Assembly: GCA_015179125.1 (NCBI GenBank)
Contig: WHVA01000068.1
Coordinates: 186,001 to 250,000 of the forward strand
Source of the DNA: Gautieria morchelliformis
Taxonomy: Eukaryota; Basidiomycota; Agaricomycetes; Gomphales; Gomphaceae
Direction of reading: 5' to 3'
Length of the DNA stretch: 64,000 nt
The notes under the pieces are model-generated. The model saw only the letters and a program-made list of their open reading frames with translations. It was not told where the DNA came from and made no database searches. Of the stretch, positions 22,095-33,770 are shown in pieces; positions within the stretch are counted from its first letter, which is position 1; every line of letters begins with the position of its first letter. Made by a program: the position numbers and the translations under genes.

Positions 22095-23400
22095 TGTCAA
22101 GATTGGTTTTTGGGTGTTTAGTATCATGTGTTTAGTGAATAATGGCTATGTGAACAAAGGGAATGCCTGAATGCCTTGTGCGGCAAAAGATGTGGTTCAG
22201 CCAAGGGGGCCGAATGTCATGACCTGTCTATTTCTCTTACCCCACTGTCTCTATGTTCCCCCTCGTCACTCCCTAGCATCTTCGCCAGAGTTTGCCGCAC
22301 CCTCCGACCACTCCCCCGCTACATCCACTCTACCCGCCGTTCGCCCCATCCTCCGAACCGCTATTCGCTGCTCGCGCATTTCGCCAGCAGGCACGCCATC
22401 AAATATGATCGATACCATTTACCCAGCATGATGGTTCATCATTAACCCCATCATCTTCTTAATCCAACCCCTTTGGGTGTTCGTATGGCCAAAGTATGTT
22501 CGCAGGACGTCCCTTCCATAGGGTGTGTGGGATCAACCCAGTAGACGAAGAGTCCGTGCAGGGTAGCATGTATGCGGGTCCCAAGACATGGTTTTGGACA
22601 TAAGTGCCCTCACCACCTTTACTCTCCGTCGTTTCATGTTCGCACTCTTCCCTCACTCTATTGTATGTTTATTCCATCTACTTAGTATCATGACTGCGCA
22701 CCCCTATCCAACCCTGACTCACGACAGCCTCTTTCCTACTCGCTGTTGCCTTACGAGCATTCGATATAAGTAGTTTACATTTGCATGTATATTCTCCAGT
22801 TCAATTATCATACGTTGTCCATCTTGTGCAAGCTTGACCTCGCTGTGATCATCGTCTTGAGCCTTCTCCTGGAGATTTCTATCTTCGACCAGAAGAGGAC
22901 TTAGGCATCACTGGTGAGTCCTTATACTTCATCTTCGTTACCTTAGCCTTTGAACTATTTTCTGTTCTGATGGCGAAGGGATTGTCACTACTTAGACAAC
23001 CCTTCCGTGACGCCTTGCACGTTACATCGTCAAGTGCCACGGGCTATTTCGCTACGACTGTAGATAGGGCGAGCTCCGCTCGGGCAGCCCTCTTATCTTG
23101 TGAACATTTATTGGTTCACCTATTCGCCGAACGGCATACTTATTCGCACAAGCCATTCGGGCATTCGCTGTGTTCACTAATACACGATATTAATGCCTAA
23201 AAAAACAATCTTGGCACCGAACCAGTGAAGATACATAAGGTATAGGGTCACCTAAGTAAGGGGCACTTGTCTACAGTCACATGAGTAGCTCACCAAGCTC
23301 AACAATGTAACATGCGAGGGCTGTGTGGAAAGGTTGTCCAGTGACAAGTGATCCCTTCATCAGTGAAGACTCATGAGTGAAGTCCCAGTCCTTTCTAAGA
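22095..23400 (-). repeat. truncated family-A LTR split by a later solo LTR
   Basis: The reverse-oriented copy (TGTCAAGATTGG at 22095) runs to 22214, is interrupted by the forward solo LTR 22215-23216, and resumes at about 23222 to fade near 23400. One family member has inserted into another. Confidence 0.7.
22215..23216 (+). mobile_element. solo LTR, family A, with 5-bp target duplication
   Basis: A 1002-bp segment from TGTCATGACCTG to ...ATCTTGGCA (TG...CA ends), flanked by CCGAA (22210-22214 and 23217-23221). It matches 43954-44983 over its whole length. No internal region, so it is a recombination remnant of an LTR retrotransposon. Confidence 0.85.
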
Positions 23401-23404
23401 GGTT

Positions 23405-23611
23405 AGCAGTTTTCTATGTGTTTCTTTAAAGTTTTTTGCACTTTTTTTTTCTCACAATTTTATCACACTTTTTTGGGATTAAGAAAGCTTTGAAAAACCC
23501 AAAATTTTACCAAAGCTTTTTTTACATAAAACACACTAAATATTTTTTGGAGAATCTTTACCATTTTTTGAACAGTTTTTTGGACCAAAAAAACTTACTA
23601 TGCCTCCAGTG
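23405..23611. mobile_element. half copy of the CACTG-ended palindromic MITE
   Basis: Carries only one arm, ending in ATGCCTCCAGTG at 23611, with the TTTTTTGAACAGTTTTTTGGACC segment of the MITE at 958-1355. The left half is missing, so no target duplication can be read. Confidence 0.65.
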
Positions 23612-24387
23612 TTATGCGTCTGAGGCTTCTCCTGGCCTTTGGCTGCTGCAAGAGTGCAAGAGTGTTCTTCTTGGCTGTCAGCTGACATTCTTCAATAGCT
23701 AGCTGCCCAAACTTATTGATGAGTTCCAATGACCTGATCTGGCTCTAACTTGGCTTTAGCATGTGCCATGGACATCATGATTGCATTGATGAGTGGGCTA
23801 TATGACTTAGGGAGTGTGTCAGGGGAACCGTGATCACACCCTGCATTTATCGCCACATATGTTATTGCAGTGTGCATAATTTCAAGACCAATTAGCTACG
23901 AAATATCAAGGGAGAAATTAAGGTCTATGAGAAACACATCGGACCTGCTGTGCATAGGTGCAGAGGCCCCACTTTCACATGTATATAACAGTTGGAGGAC
24001 ACTGAGGAGCTGTCTAGCACATCTTCAGCCAAATTTCAGAGGTGAGGCTTGTATAATTAAAATCACACGCCATGATCTGTGAATAGGTTTTCCGCTGGTA
24101 TCAGCCCCTTTTGTAGGGTAAACAAGTTAAATTTAATCCATGTTTAAATAGGTACATCTTTACACAGGGCAAATTCCGCCCCAGCCTGCAGGCTTAGTCG
24201 TCACATCGACAGTTTCTCTGCACATGTCTTTCGTGCTACTTCACACAACCCTTTTCAATCTTATTCCTTTTTGCCCTGGGTATGCTTCACCCCTCACCGC
24301 CGCTGATTCGCATTCCGCTGAACATCTTTCACCTGCAGGCCTGAGTCCCGCTTTCACACTGCTGGACCTGCATCATCGGGCTCGTCA
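23612..24387. other. unannotated region between MITE copies
   Basis: The minus strand at about 23830-23640 reads a plausible peptide (SPLINAIMMSMAHAKAKLEP) that I cannot place; it may be transposon-derived. The remainder shows no features. Confidence 0.2.
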
Positions 24388-24747
24388 CACTGGAGGCATA
24401 TAAAAATTTTCTGGTCTGAAAAACTGTTCAAAAAACTGTAAAGATTTTCCAAATATTTTTAGTGTTTTTTATGTAAAAAACTTTAACAAAATTGTAAGAA
24501 AGTTTAAAGTTTTTTACAGGGTTTTTTATGTGTTTTTATAAGTTTCTTTGTGAAAACACAAAGAAACCCATAAAAAACCCTGCAAAAAAATTTGAATTTT
24601 TTTACAATTTTCTTGCTCAACAACGTCTAATAAAAACATAAAACTTTATTATAGTTTTTTTACATAAAAAACACTAAAAATATTTGGAAAATCTTTACAG
24701 TTTTTGAACAGTTTTTCAGACAAGAAAACTTTTCTATGCCTGCAGTG
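24388..24747. mobile_element. palindromic CACTG-ended MITE, copy 2
   Basis: A 360-bp foldback element, ends CACTGGAGGCATATAAAA / TATGCCTGCAGTG, flanked by TCA (24385-24387 and 24748-24750). It shares nearly its whole sequence with 958-1355, minus about 40 bp inside the arms. The different 3-bp duplication at each copy confirms independent insertions. Confidence 0.82.
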
Positions 24748-24750
24748 TCA

Positions 24751-25353
24751 TCGTGTCTCAGTGGGGGGCTCACCCAGGCCCTTTTTCTATTTGTTGCGCC
24801 CCTACGCTTTCTCCCTCGCTAGCTCTCTCCGCGCCCTTACCTTCGCACAGGTGATTAGTCGCTGGCTCGCTTGCCCCGCGCATACTGACTTCACGCAGCC
24901 TATTTTGCGTCGCTTTTCGTCTCCCCACCCACCCCTCTCTCTTCGTTCGCATCCCTGTGCGGCTCGAATGCTTTTTCTCCTTTGGGGTTTTTTAATGCCT
25001 CCTGCCGTCATCAGGTATCTATTATATGTCGTTTTACTTCCCGCTTTTTTGCACACTTGTATATTACAGCGTACCGGCCTTCGATAAACTTTTTCTTGCG
25101 CGGCAGGCTCGCTCGGCGCCGACGTCCCTTTACCACGCTACCCTAAGCCAGTCGCGCCGCTCAAGGAATTCGCGTGTAATAAAATGTTTTAATAGTGGCG
25201 GCCAAAACTAAATGGTAATAGAGCATAGCAGTGACTGTGCGAGTGTGAAGATGAGGTTCAATATAATAAATTACAGTGGATTCCGATCAAGCTCGAATTG
25301 AATCCAATGCTTGCATGGTCTTGAGTGCTTGTGCGTGGTTTCGATATGGAAGG
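24751..25353. other. spacer downstream of 7TM gene
   Basis: A C/T-rich plus strand with no recognised gene. The frames of about 127 codons here are low-complexity. Confidence 0.25.
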
Positions 25354-26686
25354 TTATAGGTCGGATGCAGACAAGTCTTTCAGTTCGAGCGTCCCACCCG
25401 ACCATTCCTCATCACGGTGAGTCATGACCGTCTTCGTCACGGGCACGCTCAAGATGGTCGCGTTCATATCTCCAGGCTTCGAATCTAATGCGGAGAAGTT
25501 GCCACCTGCAGCTGTACGGAACCTCATACCATTGGGTGTGCGAGGGGCGTTACCAGTGTTGTCCGCTGATTCTACGGCGTTACCGAGACCGACGCGTACG
25601 AATATAAGAGTTGGTGCTATGCCCTAGGTAATTTGATATAAGCAGATTTTTCTTAATGTGAAAACCACAAATGAATGGACGTTCTACTGACGTAGACTTG
25701 GGTCGCGATGTCGGAGACCAAGATCTGCGCTGGATGGTTCATCGCAAAGAGCACCATGAGGACGAACTGCACCAGCAGGTATAAGCCGCCTGATTCGACG
25801 ATCACGATCATCGCCTCCCAGATATAGCTACGGGGGAACACGGTCTGGCCGGAATTGAGGTGTGCATTGTGGCGTTGTCTCCCGAGATACCAGATGCGGC
25901 CGATGATCAATGTCGTCACTATAAAGTTGAAGGCAAGGGGAACGGCGAAGGCGGACGTGCCAAGTGGAACGAGGGAAGGGGGTACAATGGCGGCTGCTGG
26001 GGTGGACACTAAGATACCGATCGTGGCCATCGCACAAGCTAAGACATGAACAGCATCAATAACTGTTCGTGGAAACAGGGAACAGACGTACAGACGAATG
26101 CAAGAGACACGATGACAGGAAGGATAATGATGTAATAGTTGCGGTTCCATATTGCCCAGACGCGATATATCTATGCACCATTCAGTGCATGATGCTGGGT
26201 TAACAAATTGCACTTGACAGAAAACGAACCCAGACGAGTTCCCCGAAAAAGTCTGTTAGAGTGACGAGCGCATCAGCAACCCTTAAAGCGGGCGTGCCCG
26301 CCTCAAGTGTTCCATTTGGGTTCGGGTGCTCGATCTGCATGTATATTAGGTCGATTGTTGGGATTCAAAATCAGTAAAGAATGCGACCCCGAATTTTGAA
26401 GTTATACAGTACCACATCTTTGAACATGTACCTGAACTTGATGAATACGTGGATCGTGCAGCAAGAGAACAGGAAGAAGCAGAAGAACAGGTAGAACTTC
26501 TGCACTCTTAGAGTTTTGCGCCAGACCGTCAAGGAAAGAGAAGCCATGATGAATAAAACAATATAGATGCCTAGACAGTTATGAACGGAGAGGAACACGG
26601 TTGAGACAAAAACCTCCCAGCTCACCGTAGAGTATTAGTTCAAAACCGAGGCCAAGGAAGCTAGACTCGTTTGGTGTGATCGTCAT
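25354..26686 (-). CDS. seven-transmembrane-type fungal membrane protein
   Basis: Belongs to a large group of uncharacterised multi-pass proteins of Agaricomycetes that resemble receptors; ligand and role are unknown. From MTITPNESSFLGLGFE (26686) the exons join through short GT-AG introns. Successive hydrophobic helices are visible: GIYIVLFIMASLSLTV, FYLFFCFFLFSCCTIHV, a TM around ILPVIVSLAFVC, ACAMATIGILVSTPAAAIV, PLAFNFIVTTLIIGRIWYLG, and AMIVIVESGGLYLLVQFVLM. The hydrophilic C-tail ends GTLELKDLSASDL and a TAA at 25354. The GIAPTLIFVRVGLG motif after the last helix is typical of this group. No frame break is evident. Confidence 0.72.
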
Positions 26687-26689
26687 TGC

Positions 26690-28464
26690 GCCAGTCGCAC
26701 CTGCTGGTGTCTCCACAACTTATGGCAGCGGTCGAGAGAGAGAGAGGGAGGGAGAGAGAGCGTGGAAATGATTGATAGCCGCCTTATTGTCTTCTGTCAC
26801 TCATGGAGGTTCATTCGGCATACCTTGAACTCAATGTTCCTGAAGGGAGCCTGGTGTCATTGATGTAGTAGGTCATGGATTCATGAATGGGGCTAAAAGC
26901 GGTGTCTGCCTTGATCAAATCACAGCCTTGGGTGGCAATTCCCCTTCTGGATCAAGCTTATCATGATGTAAATGGTAGTTAGCACGCCCGCCGGTTGTAC
27001 CCTACTCCGACTGAGGCATCATTTGAGTATCTGTCGAATGTGTGATGCTCTTGTACTAGTGTTTCATTCGATTAGGTGCGGTAGTTGTGCATATATAGGA
27101 TTCACATGGGCGGCCGCTAGTTGGAACCTTGTTTGTACGCCGATTCCTCCTGATTCCGATCCTCCACTCAGTGGGACTCCCGCTGAGTGGAGGATCTGGA
27201 AGGCCCGGGATCTGTCCAAGAGAGGTATAATTCATGGACGACATATGGTAGTTATCATCTGTACCCTGGTTTTGTATCCCCGAAAGACGTCCTCAGTAGA
27301 CATCTGTCGAAAAGGACACAGGGTCAGTCAGTGATAGGATTTGTTGTCCCCTGAGGGCTGTACCTGTAAGCTAAGTTACATAAAGTTTTGTAAATTGACG
27401 AAATCAGGTGGTAGTTCTGCCAAACCTTATATATTACTAGTGGTTCACGTGCCCGATGTAGTTCAATAGTTGTGTTAGGACTGCAACAGGCGCTGGATCA
27501 GCGGATACCAGCGAAATAGGCGCTGGATAGCTGTTGCGGATAGGAGTCAGACGTCGGCTGTTGTAAACATGTACAACCTACCTGCATATTCTATTCATAC
27601 ACTCATTCCTACGCCTCCACATACGAATCACCTGAACCGTCCCCTCGCCTGTAGGCTTATGGTGCACATGCACTGTCCGTCCTTTCTTGGCTCACGGTCT
27701 GCCTGCCTCCAAATTCAAGCCAAAGCCGATATCAGTGATCACGCCTTTTTGCACTTGCCAGACATTACTTATTTCTAACAAAATTTCAAATAATATTAGC
27801 TGTACTGATTTTTGAACTAGCAAGGCCAAAAGCATAAGATGTAACTGGCACCCTTGGCCGCCTCTTTATAGTCTTCATCATCCATGGGGTCAACGAACAC
27901 TGCGAGCAAAGTCGCGAGATAATGCACCACTGATTGACGCATTGGGGGTGGACCACAATGTAATCGACCGTCTGAAGGTCAATGATTTTTGCTGTGGTTG
28001 TATTTGACTAGTACATGGAAAGCTCCCGTGTTGCATCACGTCCTCCAGTTGAGCATGGAATCACCATGGCGAGTAAAATCACGTGGGTCCTGCTAGGTTA
28101 AATGTGCGCGAGGCCGGCAATTTGAGGTCAAGAATACAGTCGAGTTGTCCATAGAAATCTGATCGACATGCGGGGGATGACCACAGTACACGCCGACTGT
28201 TGCCAATAACCAATGTCGCCGTAACAGATACGTGTGTGTTATAGCCATGGCATCTAACATGTCCATCAAACGTGAAATAGAGAGTATATGCTGGCTGACA
28301 TTTATCAAGTCATCGTCCTATAATTTACATAAACTCAGCAGGGAGAGTTGCGCTCGGACTCGTTGTAAAGTATTTGTGAAACAATCATCGAAGCTACTCT
28401 AACAGGTTTCGTAACGAAGAAGAACAAGTCCGAGGAGGTATGTATGGTATGTGATCAAATGTGA
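26690..28464. other. intergenic region, no gene recognised
   Basis: About 1.8 kb between the 7TM gene and the methyltransferase. It includes a (GA)n run near 26735-26760, a perfect 14-bp-arm hairpin at 27158-27196, and GCGCTGGAT repeats near 27490-27530. No frame with a recognisable domain was found on either strand. Confidence 0.35.
27158..27196. repeat. perfect hairpin
   Basis: GATCCTCCACTCAG is followed after 11 nt by its exact complement CTGAGTGGAGGATC. Nothing nearby identifies it as a transcript terminator or element end. Confidence 0.7.
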
Positions 28465-30442
28465 TCACGCTTTCGAACAAACGATCTGGCTCAGACAACT
28501 CCCTACTGTCTGATACACTATTTCGATTTTCCACCCAGCGGCCGCCAGCATTTCCTCGAATTCTCCTAACGTGCGCTCCTGGGCATTAAGAAGCACCGCC
28601 ATAGTGTAATCGGTGGTATACACATCCGAATTCGCCTCTCCAAAATTCGTCAACAAAGGCGGTGGAGCAGTGGAAGCCCCCTTGATAATGCCACGACCAA
28701 GAGACGCTGGCGTTGGGCATGCATATGGCACGAGTTGGTCAACTAACATCACTTTGGTCTGCGGAGACGCTGCAGCATGCAGCTGTGTCAAGATCTTGAC
28801 GCACTGATCGAATTTCCAGTCGTGAGTTATGAACCGGAGGAAAAACATCGAGACTTTTTGAGCAATATGCGATGGTTGAGATTCAAAGAAATCTTGGGCT
28901 AGTTAACCAGATATGGAATATTGAGCGAAGGCATATCACGGCAAGCGGAAGAGACAGAGAACCTTCAAGTTTGACTTGCCCTGACTTCAGCATGGCTGCT
29001 TGTTCGGAATTGCCTTCCCATGTCTGATAGAGGAGTGATAATGACATAAGACTAACCTACCCGTGCGCTGACTTACTGGTACTGTGACTTGCTGGATCGT
29101 CTGTTCCCGATCTTGAACGATGATCTTAAGGTGTGGAGCCTTCTTGGCAATTTCGAAAGCCTCTGAGCCATTCCCACCGCCGAGATCTACGACCAACGAA
29201 TCCCTAGGCAATTTAGACCAATCGAAACCTATTATCAATCAGTAATCATTTAGTTCCCAGTCAACGGCGAAAAAGAAGCCACATCGTATCGCTAGCCCTC
29301 ACCTTTGAATAACTTCTGCTGAGGTTGGAGCTTCGTCCATGCGACCATCGCCATCTGGATGCGCTGCAAATATCCTGGATTCTTCTCAAAAAACTCCCAC
29401 ATCGTGCCATTGAACTGCAGGGCTTTCTGAAAAGACGTCTTGGAAAAGTCATTGGAGAGGACAACGCTGGGAAGGAAAGCGGAAGATTTGAAGACTTCGT
29501 CGGTGCTGTAATATGCATCGGTATTTCATCAATACTCAAACGACAGGGTCGGTTGAAGGCCGTACCATTGCTCGACGAGAGCTGGCACACCGCTCGTGTT
29601 CAAGTATTTCTCGCCTTGTACATTGCTCACCCCGTATCCCATATTTGCAGAATTTTCGAGCGTTTTCCTGTAGTAAAAACAGATCGATGAGACGACCTTG
29701 TCCCTTGAGAAGAGGGCAGGCGTTTTTGCACTAACCTGCTGATAGCCAGAACATCTTCACTACTTTTGTCAGTGTCCATCATGGAGCTGATGCGGTTGTT
29801 GGCGAAGACGTTCGGCTCAAGCTTAAATAAAGACGACGTTAGAAAAGAAAATATCAGTGCACTGTGGCTCATCTGCAGTTCACCTCTCTAAACACATAGT
29901 GAGTGGCGAGGAGACGTAATGTACGACCTGTGAATTTAGGTGCATAAATAGTAGAGACGACGGTTCATGAATGTCGGAGTTTTAGTTCTCACTCATTATA
30001 ATTGGATCCGTGTTTGACTTAAGGGCAATATCCTTAGCGTGCATGCCCTTGGGACCAGCCTCACGGAGAATCTCGACCACACATGCCTCAGAGGCGATCC
30101 GAAGAGCGGATGGGATGTGAAACTATTCAACTCGAGTTCAGCTCCCAATACCCTAATCTAGGAGGTTCTTATGATGCTTACCGCGTTTGCGCGATCCAAT
30201 AAAGACAATCCGGGAAGCTTCAGGGTCGCAACGAGTTGAGACGCCGCAGACGTCGCCAGCATCGCCGAGCTGAGGACCTCCTGCCTTATGGTAAACTGCT
30301 CTGCCTTGCTTTCTGGATCATACAGATCATTAATTGACGGATGGTTTATTCCGGTTTGCTGGGAAAGCCGCTCGATGGCGTCGACGTTCTCAGTGATGAT
30401 CGCTGCGAGTGCTTTCAGATCTGACATGGTGGCGGCCGCCAT
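28465..30442 (-). CDS. S-adenosylmethionine-dependent O-methyltransferase
   Basis: A family-2 (plant/fungal small-molecule) O-methyltransferase that would methylate a hydroxyl on a secondary metabolite, in the cytosol. Read from MAAATMSDLKAL (30442; the next Met at 30427 is also possible), the exons give an N-terminal dimerisation/winged-helix domain (FHIPSALRIASEACVVEILR, RTLRLLATHYVFRE), then DEVFKSSAFLPSVV. The SAM-binding loop is VVDLGGGNGSEAFEIAKKAP. The block RFITHDWKFDQC holds the catalytic His, followed by ILTQLHAAASPQTKVMLVDQ, and the protein ends SQIVCSKA. About seven short introns join without breaks. It is the leftmost member of the possible terpenoid cluster; the P450 lay about 0.6 kb away before the hAT insertion. 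Confidence 0.86.
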
Positions 30443-30499
30443 ATTGGAGAGCAAGATGTTAATATGAGGGTGAAACTGAGGATCACCGATCTTTCAGTG

Positions 30500-30826
30500 G
30501 CGGGTACTTAAGGCGTGCCTGAAAGCAGCACGGAATCAGATCAGATGCGGCGCCACCCTCAAGCGCGCCAGACTATGCCAAGAGCGGTGGCCATACACTC
30601 CATGGGTCTCGATCGATCGGATTGATAAATACGGATCACTCCATGCACTCCATGGTGTGCCACAACAGCGCCCAAGTAAGCAGGGTCATGATTATCAGGT
30701 GTTTCCGTCGTTCTCAGAATCTCATCAGAACAGTGACTTATCACTACGTAGACATCAATGTGATGAAAACTGACCCATTTCCTCATACGGCTGCATGGAC
30801 GCCTGCCTTCTATTCTATACAGCAGC
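30500..30826. repeat. left half of the dispersed repeat that hosts the hAT-like insertion
   Basis: Resembles 5090-5222 and is continued at 35446-35510 on the other side of the insertion. It sits in the upstream region of the methyltransferase, so it may form part of that promoter. Confidence 0.5.
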
Positions 30827-31739
30827 TAGTGATGGGCATGGCCTGGCCCAGGCCGTGGGCCGAGCCAGGCCGAGCCGCCAATAGGCCGGGCCAAGCCAGG
30901 CACTGCAGAAAGCGCCGGCACCTAAAAATCAGATGAAACGGAACTTGATTTTCAGTACAAAACCAGCTAAAAATCAGTACTTGAGCACTGATTTTTAGCT
31001 CCCGAAGTGTTCCCGGCCCCTTCGACCATGAACTGATTTCTAGTAGTGAAAATGTCCCACTTTGTACTGTTTTTTTAGCTCAAAAAGAACTGAATTCCAG
31101 CTTGTTTAGCACTAATAAACAGTACATTCAAAACTAATTTTTAGGGACATTTATTATTGCCTAGCGAGCGGATATGAATGGGTACCGGATGGAAACAGGA
31201 CAGAAACACTGAGATATGCAGCCACAATGAACTGAAGTATGAGCTGGCGCAGCGCCTGACAGGACTGGTAACAAATCGACCCACAGGAATTCCAGCGTCC
31301 ATTCGAGGGAATATGTGGGAAACCCCTGCGAGTACGAGTGGCATTGCATCCATCAGCCGAAGGTCTTGGAGGCAGCATTAAGCGCAAAGGTGGGTCCCCA
31401 GTGGAGGTAGCCACGGATGAATTTGTGGCCTCTGGACGAGGGGAAGACAGCAAGGGCAGACAAGAGAGGCGGTGTCGAACTCAACACTGAGCAGGAGAGG
31501 AATCAGGGGTGGACGCACTGCGCAGGGTACTGTGGGCCATTTCCTTGATATACAACGACGCAGGTGAGTGACGGTGCAAATAGATAGGAGCTGCGTACGT
31601 CAATTTCGCCTGAGAGTAGAACATCGTATAGGAAGGGACATCCACACACACGACACTACAAGCCGAGCGCTCCGTCTCGAGCGAGGTGCGCTGCGAGTCC
31701 ACGTCGCCATCCGACGGCGCGCACTGGGGCTCCCCCTCC

Positions 31740-32580
31740 GCACCCGCGCCGTTCGTGCGCGTCGTGCGCTCGTGAGTATTCGTCATGGGGTCGTGTGGTG
31801 TTGCTGTGGGCCCTGTCAAGTCATCAGGTGTCCGCGTGGCTGCGTCTTGAGTCCTCGATGCCTGTGCCGCCGCTGTCCCCCTCCTCACCATCTCTCTGTC
31901 ACTCATTCCCATCCCCCTCGTCTCCCTTTCCCTCGGCCGCTTGTTACTCGTCTCCTGGGCCTGCTTCACGGCGTTTTTCGTCGGTGCTGTGGGCTCGCGA
32001 GTCGTCGTGGCGGTCATGGCGATAAGGGTGTGCTTTGCGGGGTCATCTAGGGGTGCTGTGTGGATGGCACTCTGGCTCTCCGGCTCCGTGATCTCGCATG
32101 TCCCTGTCACGTCCTCATTGGTCTTTCTGGCCGCTTCTGTCCCTTTTCTGTCCCTATCCCTCTGCCTGGTCCCTGTCTCCTTTGTCCCCATCATCTCGTG
32201 GGTCTGTGCTGCGACGTCGTTCGTCTGTGCCGCTGTCCCGCGCGTCAGCGTGTTCTTGGGTGTTCCCTGCCCTGCGTTGCGTCTCTGTGACGCGTCCTCG
32301 CATGTCCCCGTCGCCGCGTCGTTCGTGCGCGTCATGCGCTCGTGAGTATTCGTCGCGGGGTTGTGTGGGGATGCCGTGTGGGACTGGGTCATGCTCTGGA
32401 CCGTCTATGTAGCTTCGTCCTGTGTCCTTGCCGCCTCCGCCGTCTCCCCTCTCTGCCTTGTCACGCTCTCCCTTGTCCCGTTCACTCTTCCCTCGTGCTC
32501 CCTTGTTCCCATCTCGTTCCTGTTGTCCCTCGTCACCATGATCTTGCGGGCCCACGTCGCGGCGTCGTTCGTCTGTGCCA
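31740..32580. repeat. GC-rich degenerate minisatellite
   Basis: Recurrent CGTCGTTCGT, GCGCTCGTGAGTATTCGTC and CTCGCATGTCCC modules without a strict period. The long frames on both strands (up to about 300 codons, rich in Thr/Arg or Ser/Val) are products of this composition; I do not call them genes. Confidence 0.55.
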
Positions 32581-32599
32581 CTGTCGCGTAGGCGTAGGC

Positions 32600-33070
32600 A
32601 TCGCTGGGGCCTCCTGCGTTGGCACGGCGCCCGCGGTCCATTGCAACGTGTCGCTCCCCGTGAGAGTGACGCCGCTCTGCGGGCGGCCGTCCTCCCAGAA
32701 GCCGCTGCCCGTCTGCACGCTCGCGAGCGCGCCCGTGCCCGCGGCGGCGTCCCACGCGGGGCCGGACGGCTCGACCCACCCGGAGCTCTGGAGGTACTTG
32801 CACGTGGGGACGCTGAGGAGCGCGGCGCCCTGGGTGCCCCAGTCGGCGACGAGGAGGGCGTGCAGCACGGCGTGGGCGGACATGGAGCTGAAGAAGGCGC
32901 GCAAAGGCGCAGGGGGACGCGGTGGCTTACGAGAAGAACACGACGTCGGCGTGTTGGATGAGCTGGGCGGCGGCACGGTCCGCGGGGTCAGCGTCCGTGA
33001 TGACAGGGGATGGGGGAGACGACACACCTGCTCGATGCCCGCGCGGGTGACTCCGAGACTGAACACACAG
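32600..33070 (-). pseudogene. captured host-gene fragment, possibly a PfkB-type sugar kinase
   Basis: Minus-strand reading gives VITDADPADRAAAQLIQHADVVFFS, a plausible GTAAGC...TTCAG intron, then SAHAVLHALLVADWGTQGAALLSVPTCKYLQSSGWVE and a Gly/Thr-rich tail. The ADVVFFS and WGxxGAALLSVP pattern recalls the C-terminal lobe of PfkB/ketohexokinase-like proteins, but the identification is weak. There is no start and no complete domain. It lies wholly inside the CACTG-ended element, as expected for transposon gene capture. Confidence 0.35.
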
Positions 33071-33620
33071 CGGCAACAACGACAACAACAAAAATCCGGA
33101 CGCAAGCTGAGTAAGCTATCACTGGGGTGAACAGATGACGTACCACTCATTGGCCATGGCCCGTACGTCTACAGGAAGCATCCATAGGGCGGGTCACAGC
33201 CAGTCGCTGCGAAGATTATAAGTACGATGTCATGTCCATCAGTGAAAGAAGAGAAAAACATAAGAGGTCACAGTTCGTACGCGATGGTTTGGTAGCGACC
33301 GCAGAGGGGCGCCCACTGCGAACACACGACGTGGAAGGTGCGTAGAATCATAAGGATCGAACCGTGGGTTCTGACGAATCCGATAGAGTCAACGCTCGCG
33401 CGATCCCAGAGAGGTGTCCTACTTACTGATACTCTGATAAGTCAGTGTCAAAATAGACCGCCTCAGCGGCGACAAGGTCGAGCTGCTCGTCGGCGACAAC
33501 AGCGCACAGCTGCTTGGTTGCCAACTCGAGACCAAGAAAATGGGTGGGTTTACCAGCTGGGGGCGTCTTGGAAAGCATGTTTGAGCTAAGAGAATGTGTA
33601 GAGTATGAGAAAGAGAAATA

Positions 33621-33770
33621 AAGTGATGAGAAAAGAAAGTGATGAGAAAAGAAAGTGATGAGAAAAGAAAGTGATGAGAAAAGAAAGTGATGAGAAAAGA
33701 AAGTGATGAGAAAGAAAGTGATGAGAAAAGAAAGTGATGAGAAAAGAAAGTGATGAGAAAAGAAAGTGAT
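33621..33770. repeat. 16-bp minisatellite, about nine copies
   Basis: The unit AAGTGATGAGAAAAGA is repeated head to tail with one shortened unit near 33707-33720. The high identity suggests recent expansion by slippage or unequal exchange. Confidence 0.85.

Noticed and set aside
31481-33150. Long overlapping open frames (up to about 300 codons) on both strands
   Set aside because: GC-rich minisatellite with low-complexity translations on every frame; only the short SAHAVLHALLVADWG segment resembles a protein.
33621-33770. CRISPR-like repeat array
   Set aside because: Head-to-tail 16-bp units without spacers in a eukaryotic genome; a minisatellite.
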